A stretch of 64,000 nucleotides of DNA, taken from positions 4,588,001 through 4,652,000 of the forward strand of contig CM060188.1 of assembly GCA_030549335.1 (NCBI GenBank). Reading direction: 5' to 3'. Below the pieces are notes generated by a model. The model saw nothing but the letters and a program-made list of their open reading frames with translations, had not been told where the DNA came from and made no database searches. Shown in pieces: positions 34,466-45,699 of the stretch. Every line of letters begins with the position of its first letter. The first letter of the stretch is position 1. The translations under genes and the position numbers were made by a program. The stretch comes from Pontederia crassipes (taxonomy: Eukaryota > Streptophyta > Magnoliopsida > Commelinales > Pontederiaceae).

Positions 34466-36922
34466 ATGAAGACAAATATGCATATGAATGGAAGAGACCA
34501 TGTTGAAGATATAGCTGTCTTATGTTGTAGCAGAAATGAAAACAGAGGATCAAAAGGAGGCAACTGCTTGTGTCTTATCTTGTTGGAAATGAAGCCAAAC
34601 ATGCAGATGAATACCAGAAAGCTATCTCTGATTGTGGGTGTTAAAGGAACAAATAGTACAAGATGTCCACAGTCCAGAAAAGTTGTCTTTCAGAACTACA
34701 CTTATTTTACTGGTGGAAGTGTAGTCCCATTCAGTTATGATTCTACAAACATTTATTCGGATACGATTGAGAGATTATATGAGAAAAGTACTTTGTTGAA
34801 CATTCCTGCTGAAGTGGTAAATTCTGGTTACATGTTCAGAAGTTTAAGATTGACAGGAAGAACCCATCAGAGAATTATTTACATCGGGGAATTTCTTGCC
34901 AAATGCTCTTTGTCTTCAGTAACTGAATCAGGTAGCTTGTTTCTAAGTCCTCAAGCCAGATGGATTCTTAATTGCATAGAGGCATCTTGGAGGAGGCCAC
35001 TCATTAGCAGAACATTATTTTCTAAGCCTCTCATGTCTGATGACAGATCAACATCATCCAGGACCAGAAATGTTAAAACATCACAGTTGCTGACATCTTC
35101 GACTAGACCTTCTAACCTATTGACCAGAAATCCTGAATTGTCGGTGACAAGAAAAATGGACTCTGATGCGAAAATATCTAGCGAGTTGCTCTTGCCATTC
35201 TCAAGCATGAAGTCAACATCTTCATACTGTTCTACTTCCTCAAGTGGTTGCTTTATGACATCAGCAACTATTCGTTGTTTCCGGAATAACAATGTTCCTT
35301 ATTTTATGTTCTTTTCAGATGATTGTCATGTATACACAGCCAGTTCTATTGTTGTCAGGTCCTCAACTCACAAGGGGCTGGATTACATTTATCTATTTCG
35401 TTCAAGGAACGGTAATCGTAAGGATTCACATGATGAAATCATCGGTAAGATGAAAGTATCCAGTTCTCTACTTTTAAACACCAATAGGTCAAAGTCCATG
35501 GAAACCGAGTTTGTTTTGTGTGCCGCGAAGGATGAATTCACTCGAGAAAAGCAAAAATCCTCTAATATCACAGAAACTTACAGGATATCCAAAATGGTAG
35601 CTGAGCGTTTGTCAGATAAACACAAGTTTGGTGAATCTGGCTTTCCATTTGAGGACGGATGGCAAATCCTTGCTGCTGATAGCAGAGTCATTGAAAATAG
35701 AGGCCAAGCTGATTGCCTGTTAAATGATTTCTTGCCTGGTCATGAAATGGTTGCGATTGTTGTGAAGGATCAAGGATATGACAGAATGAATGGAGCCATC
35801 TCTGGTGGTTGGGGCCTTAAATTTCTAGAACAGTTAAAAGTTGACAGTTCTAACTCTCCTCAAAATGAAGGATCATCAGTTCAAGATTTCAGAAGTATTT
35901 ACACAGAAAAATGCAGTTCTTCTAAAACTGTCCAAGTGGTAATTCCAACTGGATTTCACGGTGGTTCAATTGGTAGAACAGGAGGCCCTTCCAGTCTTGT
36001 GGAAAGATGGATGTCAAATGGACATTGCGATTGTGGTGGTTGGGACATTGGATGCCCTCTCAAAGTTCTCATCAATGACTGCAACTCATCAAATAGCTCT
36101 CCAGGCACTTCAAATAGCTCTCTAGAGTCAGTACCGGAACACGGCTGCAAATCACTACAACTTGTTGCACAGGTACGATGAAACACTTCTATTTGCCAGT
36201 TTCAACTTGTAACACAGGCACATAGTCGAAGTGTTCTAGGGTGCGTGCATTTGGATTTTGATATAAATTGAAAATACAACTACATATTGAAAATAAAATA
36301 AGAAAACTATTATTAGTAGTAAATACGACTTGTCTATTAGTAATGTGTGAAGTGGACCAAATTTCAATTACATAACTGTATCTTGGATATGTAGTTTTAA
36401 TCAGGTGTTGATATGATCTTTATAAACACTTTGCACAAGTAATTTTCTTATTTCTTTTGGAAGGAAATATCGATGTTTAATTGTATAAAATCACTTGTTT
36501 AATGTTTTTGAACGGAATTAATTTTACGAACTCAATATGGATTAGTCATGATCTTGAAAGCAGGGCGACTTCATGCATCCATGTTCATGTAAACTGTTAT
36601 TGGTGCTTGCGACCATCCTTTCCTGGATCCTTGCTGTAGTTGATAGTTTCTCAACTAAATCAAGCGTGCAATTTGGAATCCCAGTGTATTCGTTTTCCAG
36701 ACAATTGAAAAGTAATAATCTCATTATCTGTATAGTTCTGTCACTAAGATCTGATTGTAATTTCAGGGTGCAAAGCAAAGGGAACCCACTTTCAAATTGT
36801 CGAACTTGACGGAGGACATGTACGCAGTTTACTTCCAGCCAACTCTATTAGCTCTGCAGTCTTTCTCTATAGCAGTGGCCATCATCCATTCACAGTCGCC
36901 AGATCTCTACCCCAAATTGTAA
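34466..36922 (+). CDS. DUF3527-domain protein
   Basis: Two coding exons: 34466-36172 and 36767-36922, joined in phase 0 by a GT-AG intron, giving 620 aa. The first exon is 569 codons, rich in Ser, Thr and Lys and largely without recognisable domains. The conserved DUF3527 part begins about residue 390 (SGFPFEDGWQI). Its signature is GGPSSLVERW followed by NGHCDCGGWDIGCPLKVL (about 506-535). The second exon supplies the domain's C-terminus (MYAVYFQPTLLALQSFSIAV, then AIIHSQSPDLYPKL). Molecular function of this plant-specific family is unknown. The first ATG follows an in-frame stop, so it is the earliest possible start in this exon, but N-terminal boundaries vary in the family. It is convergent with the caleosin gene, 434 bp between stop codons. 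Confidence 0.85.
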
Positions 36923-37356
36923 GATATCATATACAAAAAGCAACTGTCTGATTTGGTTCCTTAACAGAGCAAGAAACACCCAAACAGTGGTACATGATAA
37001 TGCATCAATTTTGTTGCCAGTTCATAATGTGGTTAAGTCTCTAGTTTAAACTCATTTTCCTGGACGCTTCGGGCTGTTTTAAATTGCACTGGAACGATGT
37101 TCTCAGTTCCAAATGTGATAATACATAGATTTTTCTTGGTTTCTTATTGCAATAAACAGGACATCTGCGTCGCAGAAATAGAGCAGTTATATATTGATGT
37201 GAAATAATACATGCTGTCAAATGCACTTATTTAGCAGTCCCGTAGTATAACTTCTGATCACAACAGAAAACAGAACCATGCCATTTGCCCAAACACAAAC
37301 TATTTTCCTTTAAACAGACCACTTCTGCTATCCCCTGATACTTGTCATCCACAAGT

Positions 37357-38900
37357 TTATTGTGTCTTTTCGTGTGAACGCCCGCTGGCACAGTACTCGA
37401 ACAAGCTACCGTCGAAGCAACGTCGGATGGCCTCCCTCGGCAAGAAACCCTCTTCATCTCTTGCAAGCAGATACAGGAAGAACCACTCTAGTTTCGATGC
37501 TATCCTGCAGTTGTTTGAAAGGAAGCCATTTAGCACGCCATGTGTCGAAAGGCCTATCAGTACATGCTACGGAATTGCAAAGTTGCAAACAAATATGAAC
37601 CATGCAAACTCAAAACAATGCATTTGAAGTTCGGCATATCTCACCATCCAAAGAAATCATATGCCTGTCTCTGCCCTTGGGTCATTTGCCATAATTCTCG
37701 GAGGGTAAGTCTGTTGGGGTCCGTTCGGGCATACTTACTGAAGATGCTTTCGAAGTTAAAAGGAACATGCCTACACCAATTCAGCAACCAGAGTATATAT
37801 ATCAGTCAGATTCACTGAGAACTGTGATCATGACAAGACCACCAAGGCACCAACTGTGACGTTCAACTACCTGCCCTCGGCGTCATACGTCCCGGAATCA
37901 CTGCCATGCCTGCATTTATGGATGTTGTTGATGTATATGGGGAAGAATGGCGATGGTATCCATCCCTGGTTTGTGGATGAACCATAAGGTCAGGGGAAAA
38001 CCACCAGAGTTTAAGCTGTGTGCAGTGTATTTAGTGTGATAAAATTTGTCAGAGAGATCGACTTACTGGAAGAGAAGCATAGCTCATAACTCCATTAGCT
38101 AAAATTGCAATAACCAAGGACATGATGGGGTTGAAGCCAATAGCTCGAGATCCTGTTTCCATAGTGTTAGCCAAGAGCATAAACTAACAAGTACATGTGG
38201 ACGGTATAAATCATTATTAATGCACATATATATTTAAAACAGACGTCTAATCTCGTCTCAGGTGAAATGCAGTAGAACTAACGTTGTTTGAACACGAAAT
38301 CTTACCTGCATAGGTCTCCCATGGGTATACGATGCCATTATGATCCAAGTCGAAGAAGGCAACATGTTGTTGTAGAACACTCATGTGCTTATGATCGTGG
38401 TCTCTTGAGCCTTCAGGGTGATACACATCTGAAGCTGCCAGTGCTCTAGCCATATCTGGTTAACACGGATTTAAGAGTAAATTTAATATATGAAGCATCT
38501 CCATTAGATTCACCAATGTTTTTTTTTACTAAGAACTGCTTTATATATGGATGATCTCAGTGGCCATGCATGGGATTGTCACGAAGAACAGCATGCAAGC
38601 TTCCAAAAACATGCGATCCCTGTCCACGTTCTAAGTTTTAATGCTTGGTATATGCACAGATATGAGCAAACCAAAGGATTAGTTCCAACAGTTCCGGAGC
38701 TCCAATATATCTGATAATGCTACCAGAGAATGGAATCAGAAGCATCAGAAGAAATACGCAGTCATGTAAGGAGAGGAGCAGCACTCACAAGGCTTGTGGA
38801 TGTGCGCCTCCAGGTCGGTCCTCACCCTCCTCTCTAGCGTCACCGGCGCCTGAGAGGCCGTAATCGACATCGCATCCTTCGCGTCCGTCATCTTGTCCAT
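37357..38900 (-). CDS. Caleosin (lipid-droplet EF-hand peroxygenase family)
   Basis: Six exons on the minus strand: 38900-38789, 38455-38306, 38152-38067, 37965-37871, 37770-37645, 37504-37357. All junctions are GT-AG and keep frame, giving 238 aa, the usual caleosin length. N-terminus: [14 protein letters not shown], then KPYMARALAA. One EF-hand follows ([14 protein letters not shown]), then the family hydrophobic segment ([20 protein letters not shown]) with the proline knot [11 protein letters not shown]. The C-terminal part has [49 protein letters not shown] and [11 protein letters not shown]. Family knowledge: caleosins coat lipid droplets or membranes, bind Ca2+ and haem, and act as peroxygenases using two conserved histidines; HVAFFD and NNIHK-type histidines are present. 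The start at MDKMTDAK is chosen from family length; an upstream in-frame ATG (38984) is possible but would cross a likely 5' UTR acceptor. Confidence 0.93.
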
Positions 38901-39830
38901 TGCCGCCTCGCGCTCCCAATCGAGCTGCTGCTCCACGATTCTCTGCACCAAACACAGGCAATACTGCACCAGAGGAGTTCTCATCTATTTAAACGCAAGC
39001 TTCGGTTGGGTATGGGAAATGGAGGCGTTCGACGTGGGCGAATGCATGACTGCCGTGACGAAACCGCTTGTCATGCGCCCCACTTCTCCCGGGCGAGTTG
39101 CTCAAATCCCCTTGCCACCTGTTAACCCTGTCGTGTACTCTATTTATTACTCTCTGCGTCCTTTCGTCGAACGGTATACGTGCGTGGCATCTGGCACGAC
39201 CAACTCACGTGCTCATCCGCAATCTCGGTTCGAGATAAACCTTTTCTCTTTCTTAATAACCTCTGATGCCTCCGCTTCAGCTGGAGGAATGGGGGCATTC
39301 GACCTGGACGAATGCATGGCTGCCGTTCCTTCTTCTGCCGCACGTTTCCGACCTGTGATCGCTTCTAGAAAGAATGCCCCCGCGAGGAACAGGGTGAAGA
39401 CTTCGGGAAGCACAAGGGAAGGATCAGGATGTCGAGCTCGCGTCCGTGGTCGTACCTTTGAAGTGGGGTGTCACAGAACCTCCCGGCGCGCGACTTTGGG
39501 AAGTGGGTGCAGTTCGCCGATGAACTGCCGGAAGACCCGTTATACCAGGACAGCGTGGTGGAGTGCGAAAAAGGCCGAGCGCTGTCATCCCCGGCGCCTG
39601 TGGAGACCCATGCTACATATGTTTGAGTGGGCAACCAGGAGTAGGAGTAGTGGGCGGGGGTCGACTTCGAGCTCCTCAGGACCTCCAAGGGTGGCCGCAT
39701 TCCCACGGCACGGGGCCTCGCTGGACGTCTAACAGGTGGGCATTTCACGCCGGAATCGACGCGACAACCGGTTTCTTCGGCGAAAGGAAGTGTGTTTTCT
39801 TCACGGATCCATCATAGCGGGATAGGAGAG
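38901..39830. other. Caleosin upstream region containing an unrecognised GC-rich open frame
   Basis: A plus-strand open frame runs 38893-39732. Within it a short motif is duplicated: EAFDVGECMTAV (near 39020) and GAFDLDECMAAV (near 39293), about 273 bp apart. In another frame, FGKWVQFADELPEDPLYQDS (near 39495) has a protein-like composition. No known family is recognised and the frame changes suggest a decayed gene fragment. The first part must overlap the caleosin promoter on the other strand. Confidence 0.35.
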
Positions 39831-41870
39831 AGGAAAAAGTGGGATTTGGTGTCTAAATGTAGCATCTTCGTCTGATCTCAGACGAATTCCAAAACGCACT
39901 TCTGCCCTCAACGATGACAGACGATGGAAGTTACAAAAGATGGCTCTGAGAGCAGACTCTAATGATGTAGGCAGCGACGAACCTTGGCGTGGAAGAAATG
40001 TGCCTTTTTTGCTTTTACCGAGCAGCAGGAACAGATGAGGAGCAACAGAGAAGAAAGGAGGGAAATGAGGAGTCTGATGAGGGAGCAGTAGAGGAAGATG
40101 GTGGTGCGAGAAGATGGAGTGGAGGAAGGAAGAAGTAGCAACGATTTCGTGAATCCTCTTTTTGGTGAGAAATATTGCATTTGGACAAGATCAAGAAGCA
40201 AGGAGGTTGACTGGATGATGGATGTTGTGCATTGCCCTACATCTTCCTCTGGCCTCAAAGGATCAGCATCAGCAGCAAGAGACTGGTACACCTGGAGCAT
40301 TTGCATCTGATTATGGTATTTGAACTCTATGTTCTTGGATTGTCCAGGAGTGAAAGTTGAGTCCATCAGTTCTGCAACGAGTGGACGCAAAAGATATTAT
40401 CGTTTGATCCTTGATCGATTAATCGGGAAGATGGGGGAAATATTTTGTTTTTTTGGACCATGAAGTTTTACTGGGAACTGACAACTTGTAATTCATAAAA
40501 TCAGAGTTCCAGCTTCCATAATCCAACTGCATTCAGGAAATCAGAGAGCTCAACCTTCCAGGATTCAAATTCTTCAGGAAACCAGAACAGTTGTTTTTCT
40601 GAGAAGAAGAACCTAACAAAATGCTGAACAGTACAGTGGAGGGAAGCATTTCTGAAACAAATCACTCAGATTTTAGATGTTTCGGTATATCTTCACACTG
40701 ATGGAGATTGGCCAGCAACATAATATGCGAATTCCATACAGCACTCTAGATTTCAAGGTATGCCCTTTGGCCAATTCAGGAATTGGGTGTTCATATGAGA
40801 ACTTGTATAATTTCCAATTTTTTTATGCATTGCTATTTAAAATGAAATGAGAATACTAATTGTGATCACACTTCTGACCTCACTTGAATGTGCTAATTAA
40901 GTTTTGATAATCTACTAGAACTGCAACTATGATCAGTGTCAACGTTAATCTGTATTCTTCTCTTTGACCTCTAAAAAAAGTGTTGTTCTCGTGCATCTAA
41001 TAAGCTCTCTTCCTGCTGTTTGCAATTTAATTGGAAATTCTGAACTAGGAAAGTGAAGGTAGCTGAGTTAGTAATCAAGTTGAAACAATTGATTATATCT
41101 CAAAATCAATTCTGTGCTTTTTAATAACTTACCATTACCACATGATGATGACATTTTTCTACTTTATCCTTCTACCTTAATGTGGATAATAGGAGCCTGC
41201 CACCAGGTAGTCTTTACATGGGAGTACACATGATTATTAATTCAAAGAACTACTAATTCTAAGTTAGGAATAAGCAATTCATGCCTCATGCCAGAATTGC
41301 TCATATTTAATTTGCCTACTACTTTTTTTTAGTCCCAATCTCTATCATTGCAAGGGGGAAAACTCTCCTTGGATAAGATGGAATAAAATCTTATTCTAAG
41401 TTTTATTGTGCAATCAAACATGGAGCGGTATCATTGTGGACATGGAATTATGGATGTTAGTAAGTAAATTTTGGTCATCTATGTATTTAGTCTTTAGAAA
41501 AAAAAAACTTCAGATTTGCCTTATGGATACTCCAGAGGTGTTCGAACATGGTGTTATACATTTTTACAACGTTATAACCATGATGGCAAAACAACAAGAA
41601 AAAAGAGAGTGAAACAAAGACAGTCAACCAGTGTGAATACAGCATTAGATTCCTTAATTTGACCATTGCACCAGTGTTTCTTTAGCTAACCAGGCAAAAC
41701 TACAGCAATAAACTACATATTATAATGCAATCACTTCTGCATTTAAGGCCAAAAGTTGTCTCAATTGAAGAGAAGAAAGAAAAAGGGAATTTGCCATCCA
41801 AATGCTTTTTTAATATTCGATTCTGGTTAGATGTTGATTGGCCGAATTTTGTGAGAAGACAACACGGAAG
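39831..41870. other. Intergenic DNA; one unrecognised minus-strand open frame
   Basis: A minus-strand frame at 39959-40390 begins MRPLVAELMDSTFTPGQSK and stays protein-like for about 70 residues before turning hydrophobic and low-complexity. It could be an exon of a lost or unannotated gene, but I cannot identify it. The remainder (40440-41870) is AT-rich without features. Confidence 0.4.
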
Positions 41871-41876
41871 CATGCA

Positions 41877-42034
41877 ACACACACGCTAACACCTATTTAT
41901 ATTAATCATCAACTCTTACAAAGAAAGAAAATAAATAGGTACCACACTTCTCTACATCTTCGTTCAGCAGCTCACAGCTACGATCGTCAACACACAGATG
42001 AGGGTGACGATGACGACACACATGAATTCTGACA
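41877..42034 (-). repeat. LTR-like direct repeat, copy 1 (TATA-containing)
   Basis: About 150 bp nearly matched by 44848-44984 in the same orientation. On the minus strand it begins TGTCAGAATTCATGTGTG and includes a TATA-box-like TATAAATAGG. The TG start and promoter layout suggest the 5' part of an LTR. Confidence 0.55.
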
Positions 42035-42120
42035 GCCCCCATCAAGTTGGCAGCGGGAAGAATTCGAACAGTTGCCAACTTGAAGATCTCAAGATGTCGT
42101 CGTCTAAAGAGTAATCTGCA

Positions 42121-43705
42121 ACTCTCCATCACCCAAGAAGATGCAACATTTTGCTTCTTTCTTGGTCCTGATCAATAGGTCGATGATGGGGGTTGAGTGC
42201 AGCCACAGAGGGGCATTTGTCAGGGGTGCTCTTTCGCACTCATGCTTTTCACGTTGACTGTTGATGGCCTCGCCACATGCACTCAGGAGGCATGTCTGAT
42301 CGGCCTTTTGTTTCATCGATGGAATGGTACCTCTACTGTAGTATGTGAATGACACAATTTTCTTCGTTGAGGGATCCGAGGTCGAGGCCAAATGAGTGGC
42401 TATTTTGATAGAGCTCTTCGGCATGACTTCGGACCTCGAGATTAACCATGTCAAATCATCCTTTATTTCTTTTGGCATTGTGAAGAAGGATGCCTTACAT
42501 TGCGCGATAGAGTTGCGCACTCCTATCGTGACCTTGCTTATTATCTACTTGGGGCTTCCTCTCTCAGATCGTCATATTAGCTCTCGGAGGTGGACTCCTG
42601 CATCATTTTTAGGACTGGAGCTCTCGACTTTTATCTAATGAGGGTCGGCTTATTCTGCTCCGCTCAGTTCTCTCTTCACTTTCGATCTACTTTATGTTGG
42701 TGCTCAATATGCTTGCACATGTATTATCGCAGATTGACTTCTTGAGGTGAAGGTTCTTTTGATAGGGATGTAGTCTTGCGCGTCGAGTTGAGCAGCATAT
42801 GCAGTCTCACCTCGCATAGTGGTTTGGGCGTTCGAGACCTTTGCTGCACCAACTGGTCCGATGGGTGGGACGGATTATGGGGCCCGATGATAGCTTATGG
42901 AAGGAGGCATTCTTCGCATGCATCTGTGGCTGAGTGTTGGTCTCAGAGGGGTGGACCAGAGATCGGCTCCTATACTCCCCTTTTTAGGTCTCCCCTCTCT
43001 GACCATCGATTTTGAGACTTACTAGTACTCCATTAAAGGATTGTCCCATTTTGCGCACATCTGACGCGGTCGGATGGCTGGGTGTGATTATCGGACTCAT
43101 TCTCGATGCACGGTCTCTATCTCCATTTTCGTTCGGCCATCACTGATGCAGAGGACCTCAGAGCTAATTGCAGACTCATTTGGCGCTGAAAGTCAAGATC
43201 TTTGCTTGACTTCTTCGACGAGAGCGGATTCTCACCAGAGTTTACAGGACGCGGTGGGTGTCACATACGGATACTTCTAATGTGCTTTGTGGGAGACGGA
43301 GGAGGACATTACACATGTATTCTTCGGTTGTTGAGTGTCTCGTGAGGTATGGTCTCGAACGAGTATTAGGGGTGAGGATTCTTCGGTTGTCGGGTGTCTC
43401 GTGAGGTATGTTCTAGAACGAGTATTAGGGGCAGTGTTCCCTTGGCGTCGATGGACTCTGGCAGGACACAAGGCTGGAGAATTCCATTGGCATTTTTTTG
43501 GCTAGTGCCTGGGCCATTCGGTTTCAGCGCAATGGCATCATTTTCTGTAGGGAGAGATGTCAAATGGATAGTACAGTACACCACATGTTTTGTCTTCTTC
43601 GAGAGTGGGGTAATGTCTAGCGTATGTTTGTTTCCTTTTTTCCGCTCTCCACTGGAGAGCATTTGTACATGGCATATCTTTTTAGTGATATATATACACA
43701 CGGAT
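42121..43705 (+). pseudogene. Degenerate L1-type LINE, 3' half of ORF2
   Basis: Plus-strand remnants in several frames. The RT catalytic motif region reads YVNDTIFFVEGSEVEA at about 42342 where YADD is expected, so the active site is destroyed. FGMTSDLEINHVKSSFISFG and IIYLGLPLSDRHI (42400-42580) are the usual plant L1 blocks after YADD. 'GRLILLRSVLSSLSIYFM' (about 42645) and the C-terminal 'ALKVKIFA' and 'RERILT' zf-RVT-type segment (43175-43230) follow. The 3' end near 43640-43700 resembles the L1 terminus before a short oligo-A. Numerous stops; not functional. Confidence 0.75.
43320..43438. repeat. 59-60-bp tandem duplication in the LINE remnant
   Basis: A unit starting 'attcttcggttgt' at about 43319 is repeated at about 43378, with the shared 'gtgtctcgtgaggtatg' and 'cgagtattaggg' blocks. 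Its position is after the zf-RVT-like part. Confidence 0.8.
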
Positions 43706-43739
43706 GACAAACGTGTTCATTCTTTTCCTTCTAAAAAAA

Positions 43740-44847
43740 ATCATTGGAGAAGACAATATTGCCAAAAGAAGGAGAACAGATTGAACAGAAAGAACTATGA
43801 CTAGAATGAAAAAAACAAGGAGACTAAGAACGAAGAATGTGATTGGGGTGATGTAGACTATGATGATGAACGACGGAAGAACACGACGTCCTAACAACCA
43901 TAAAGAAAGAAAACCAAGAAGAAAGCTGCACAAAAGACGATGAAGGATATTAGGAGAAACTAAGTTGGAGCTTCGATCTTCGCTTGCCTGAGGAATGGTG
44001 GAAGAGAAGAACAAGAAGTGGAAATAGAAAATAGAGAAAAGGGACAAAGAGGTTGGCGATGTAGACGATGAACATGATAAGTAAAGAACACGATCAGAAA
44101 TAAAGAAGAAACATGAATGTCGACAAGGACTGAATGTCGATAATACAGGAGACAAGCTTTGAAATCCGGCAAAATGTAAAAAATGAATGGTGATTCTCGT
44201 CGTAAACAATTGACAAAGAAGACGATGTCGGAAAATGAATAGTTATTTCCACCGAATAAAAGAGACAAAGCTTTGTGAACCGAGCTCTATAGCTTCGAAA
44301 AGAAGAAATCTGATGACAAGATGTACGATGATGTTCACCATGAAAGAGAGGAGATCGAAACTCCAATGAATGAGCCAAAGCTCAGTAAAAGAAAATAGAA
44401 AATTTTCGAAGTTCATCGGCAAAAACATGGCGAAGAGATCGAATTTCGATCTCTATTCGACAGAGAAAAAATGCGGAGAACAAGAAGACCGATGAAGCGA
44501 AAAAAACAAAAAAAAATGAAAGAAGAACGATTAGTGAAGAAGGCCGGATCTCATGTTCGTCAGCTAGTCGATGTCGTTTGAACTTGCGGGGCCATTGTGG
44601 TAGTTCCTCCAATGACAATGAACTTGAAGGTACGATGATGAGCAGTGGCGACGCCTAAGGAATTTGAAGGATCAGTGAGCACTTTAATACTATGTTGAGA
44701 AATGGAAAGCTCCTATGATGCTCTCACAGGCCAAAATAGGAGGAGATGAAGTGGAAGAAGATAGTAAAGGTGAAGAGGAAAGATACAGAGGAATAATAAA
44801 GGAAAGTTGCAAAAGAGAAATTTGGAGTTAAATGTAAAATGAACTAA
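43740..44847 (-). other. Purine/pyrimidine-skewed region, possible retrotransposon leader
   Basis: The plus strand is strongly purine-rich (GAAGAA-type), so overlapping pyrimidine-rich open frames appear on the minus strand; they are compositional. Because an LTR-like start lies immediately to the right at 44984, this may be the LTR remainder and leader of a truncated retrotransposon. No gag or pol domain is recognisable. Confidence 0.4.
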
Positions 44848-44984
44848 ACACACACTCTAATACTTATTTATACTAATCTTTGTTACAAAGAAAGAAAATA
44901 AATCGATACACATTACATATTCATTCAACAACTCACAGCCTACTACACATAGATGAGGGGACGATGACACACATGAATTCTAAC
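44848..44984 (-). repeat. LTR-like direct repeat, copy 2 (TATA-containing)
   Basis: Minus strand begins TGTTAGAATTCATGTGTGTC and carries TATAAATAAGTATTAGAG, parallel to the copy at 41877-42034. The two are 2.97 kb apart in direct orientation. Confidence 0.55.
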
Positions 44985-45000
44985 AAAGTGTTATGGTCTA

Positions 45001-45037
<37 letters not shown>
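45001..45037. repeat. Compound (TC)n(TA)n microsatellite
   Basis: About nine TC units followed by about nine TA units, directly abutting the inverted-repeat element that starts at 45038. Confidence 0.9.
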
Positions 45038-45695
45038 GATAAAATGAATATGCTGAGCGCTCAGCACCGTGTGAAGTGTCTTATACGACCGTGCAAATCT
45101 GATTTGATGGCTCAGATCATCGCGCGCGATATTTTGCATTTTCTCATGATATTTTAGCGAAATTTTGCCCTGCCTATCTCTCCCTCCCGATTTCTCTTTG
45201 CTTTCTCCCCTTTTTCCTATCGCAACAGCGAGGCAACTAGGAGGGCGAGGCGAGGATGAGGGCAAACGTCGAGGCAATCGATTGCGAAGGTGAGGCGATT
45301 CGACGACAATGACGATGCGACGACGATGGCGAGGGTCGTCGGCGATCAATCAGACAGAGAGAGAGAGAGGGGGGATCGAGATGTGTCAAAGCTGACGATT
45401 GAGAATGAGCTGACGCGCGATGCAATGGCGAAGGCGAGGGTCGTCGGCGATCGATTGAGGTGTGCGGATCATGCGCGTGAGAGAGATTGAGGGAGAGAGA
45501 GGGGGAGGAAAGGAGGGATCTGGCGCATGGAAGTGAGAGAGGGGGAGGGAGAATATGCATAATCTCGTGAGTGAATATGAGCCCTTGGATTCGTTTTTTT
45601 ATAGCATTTGATCACATTTGATTTGAGCTACTAGATCAGATCTGAATGATTGTAAAGGTGTTTCACACCCTCCGCTCAGCATATTCATTTTACCC
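45038..45695. mobile_element. Non-autonomous DNA element with ~20-bp and longer imperfect TIRs
   Basis: The left end TAAAATGAATATGCTGAGCG is matched by the right end read in reverse complement (TAAAATGAATATGCTGAGCG then GAGGGTGTGAA). Weaker similarity continues for about 80 bp. The interior is GC-rich (GGCGAGG, CGACGA) with only compositional open frames. The subterminal 'gagcccttggatt' resembles 'ggacccttggatt' in the Mutator-like element at 10325, suggesting a related group. No clear TSD was found because the left flank is an (TA)n run. Confidence 0.7.
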
Positions 45696-45699
45696 GTTA

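Noticed and set aside
42104-42520. 138-codon minus-strand frame as a gene
   Set aside because: It is antisense to the degenerate L1 reverse-transcriptase region, which explains the sequence better.
43682-44628. Overlapping hydrophobic minus-strand frames as membrane proteins
   Set aside because: Caused by strong pyrimidine skew (TTC/TTT codons); no conserved motif or consistent start.
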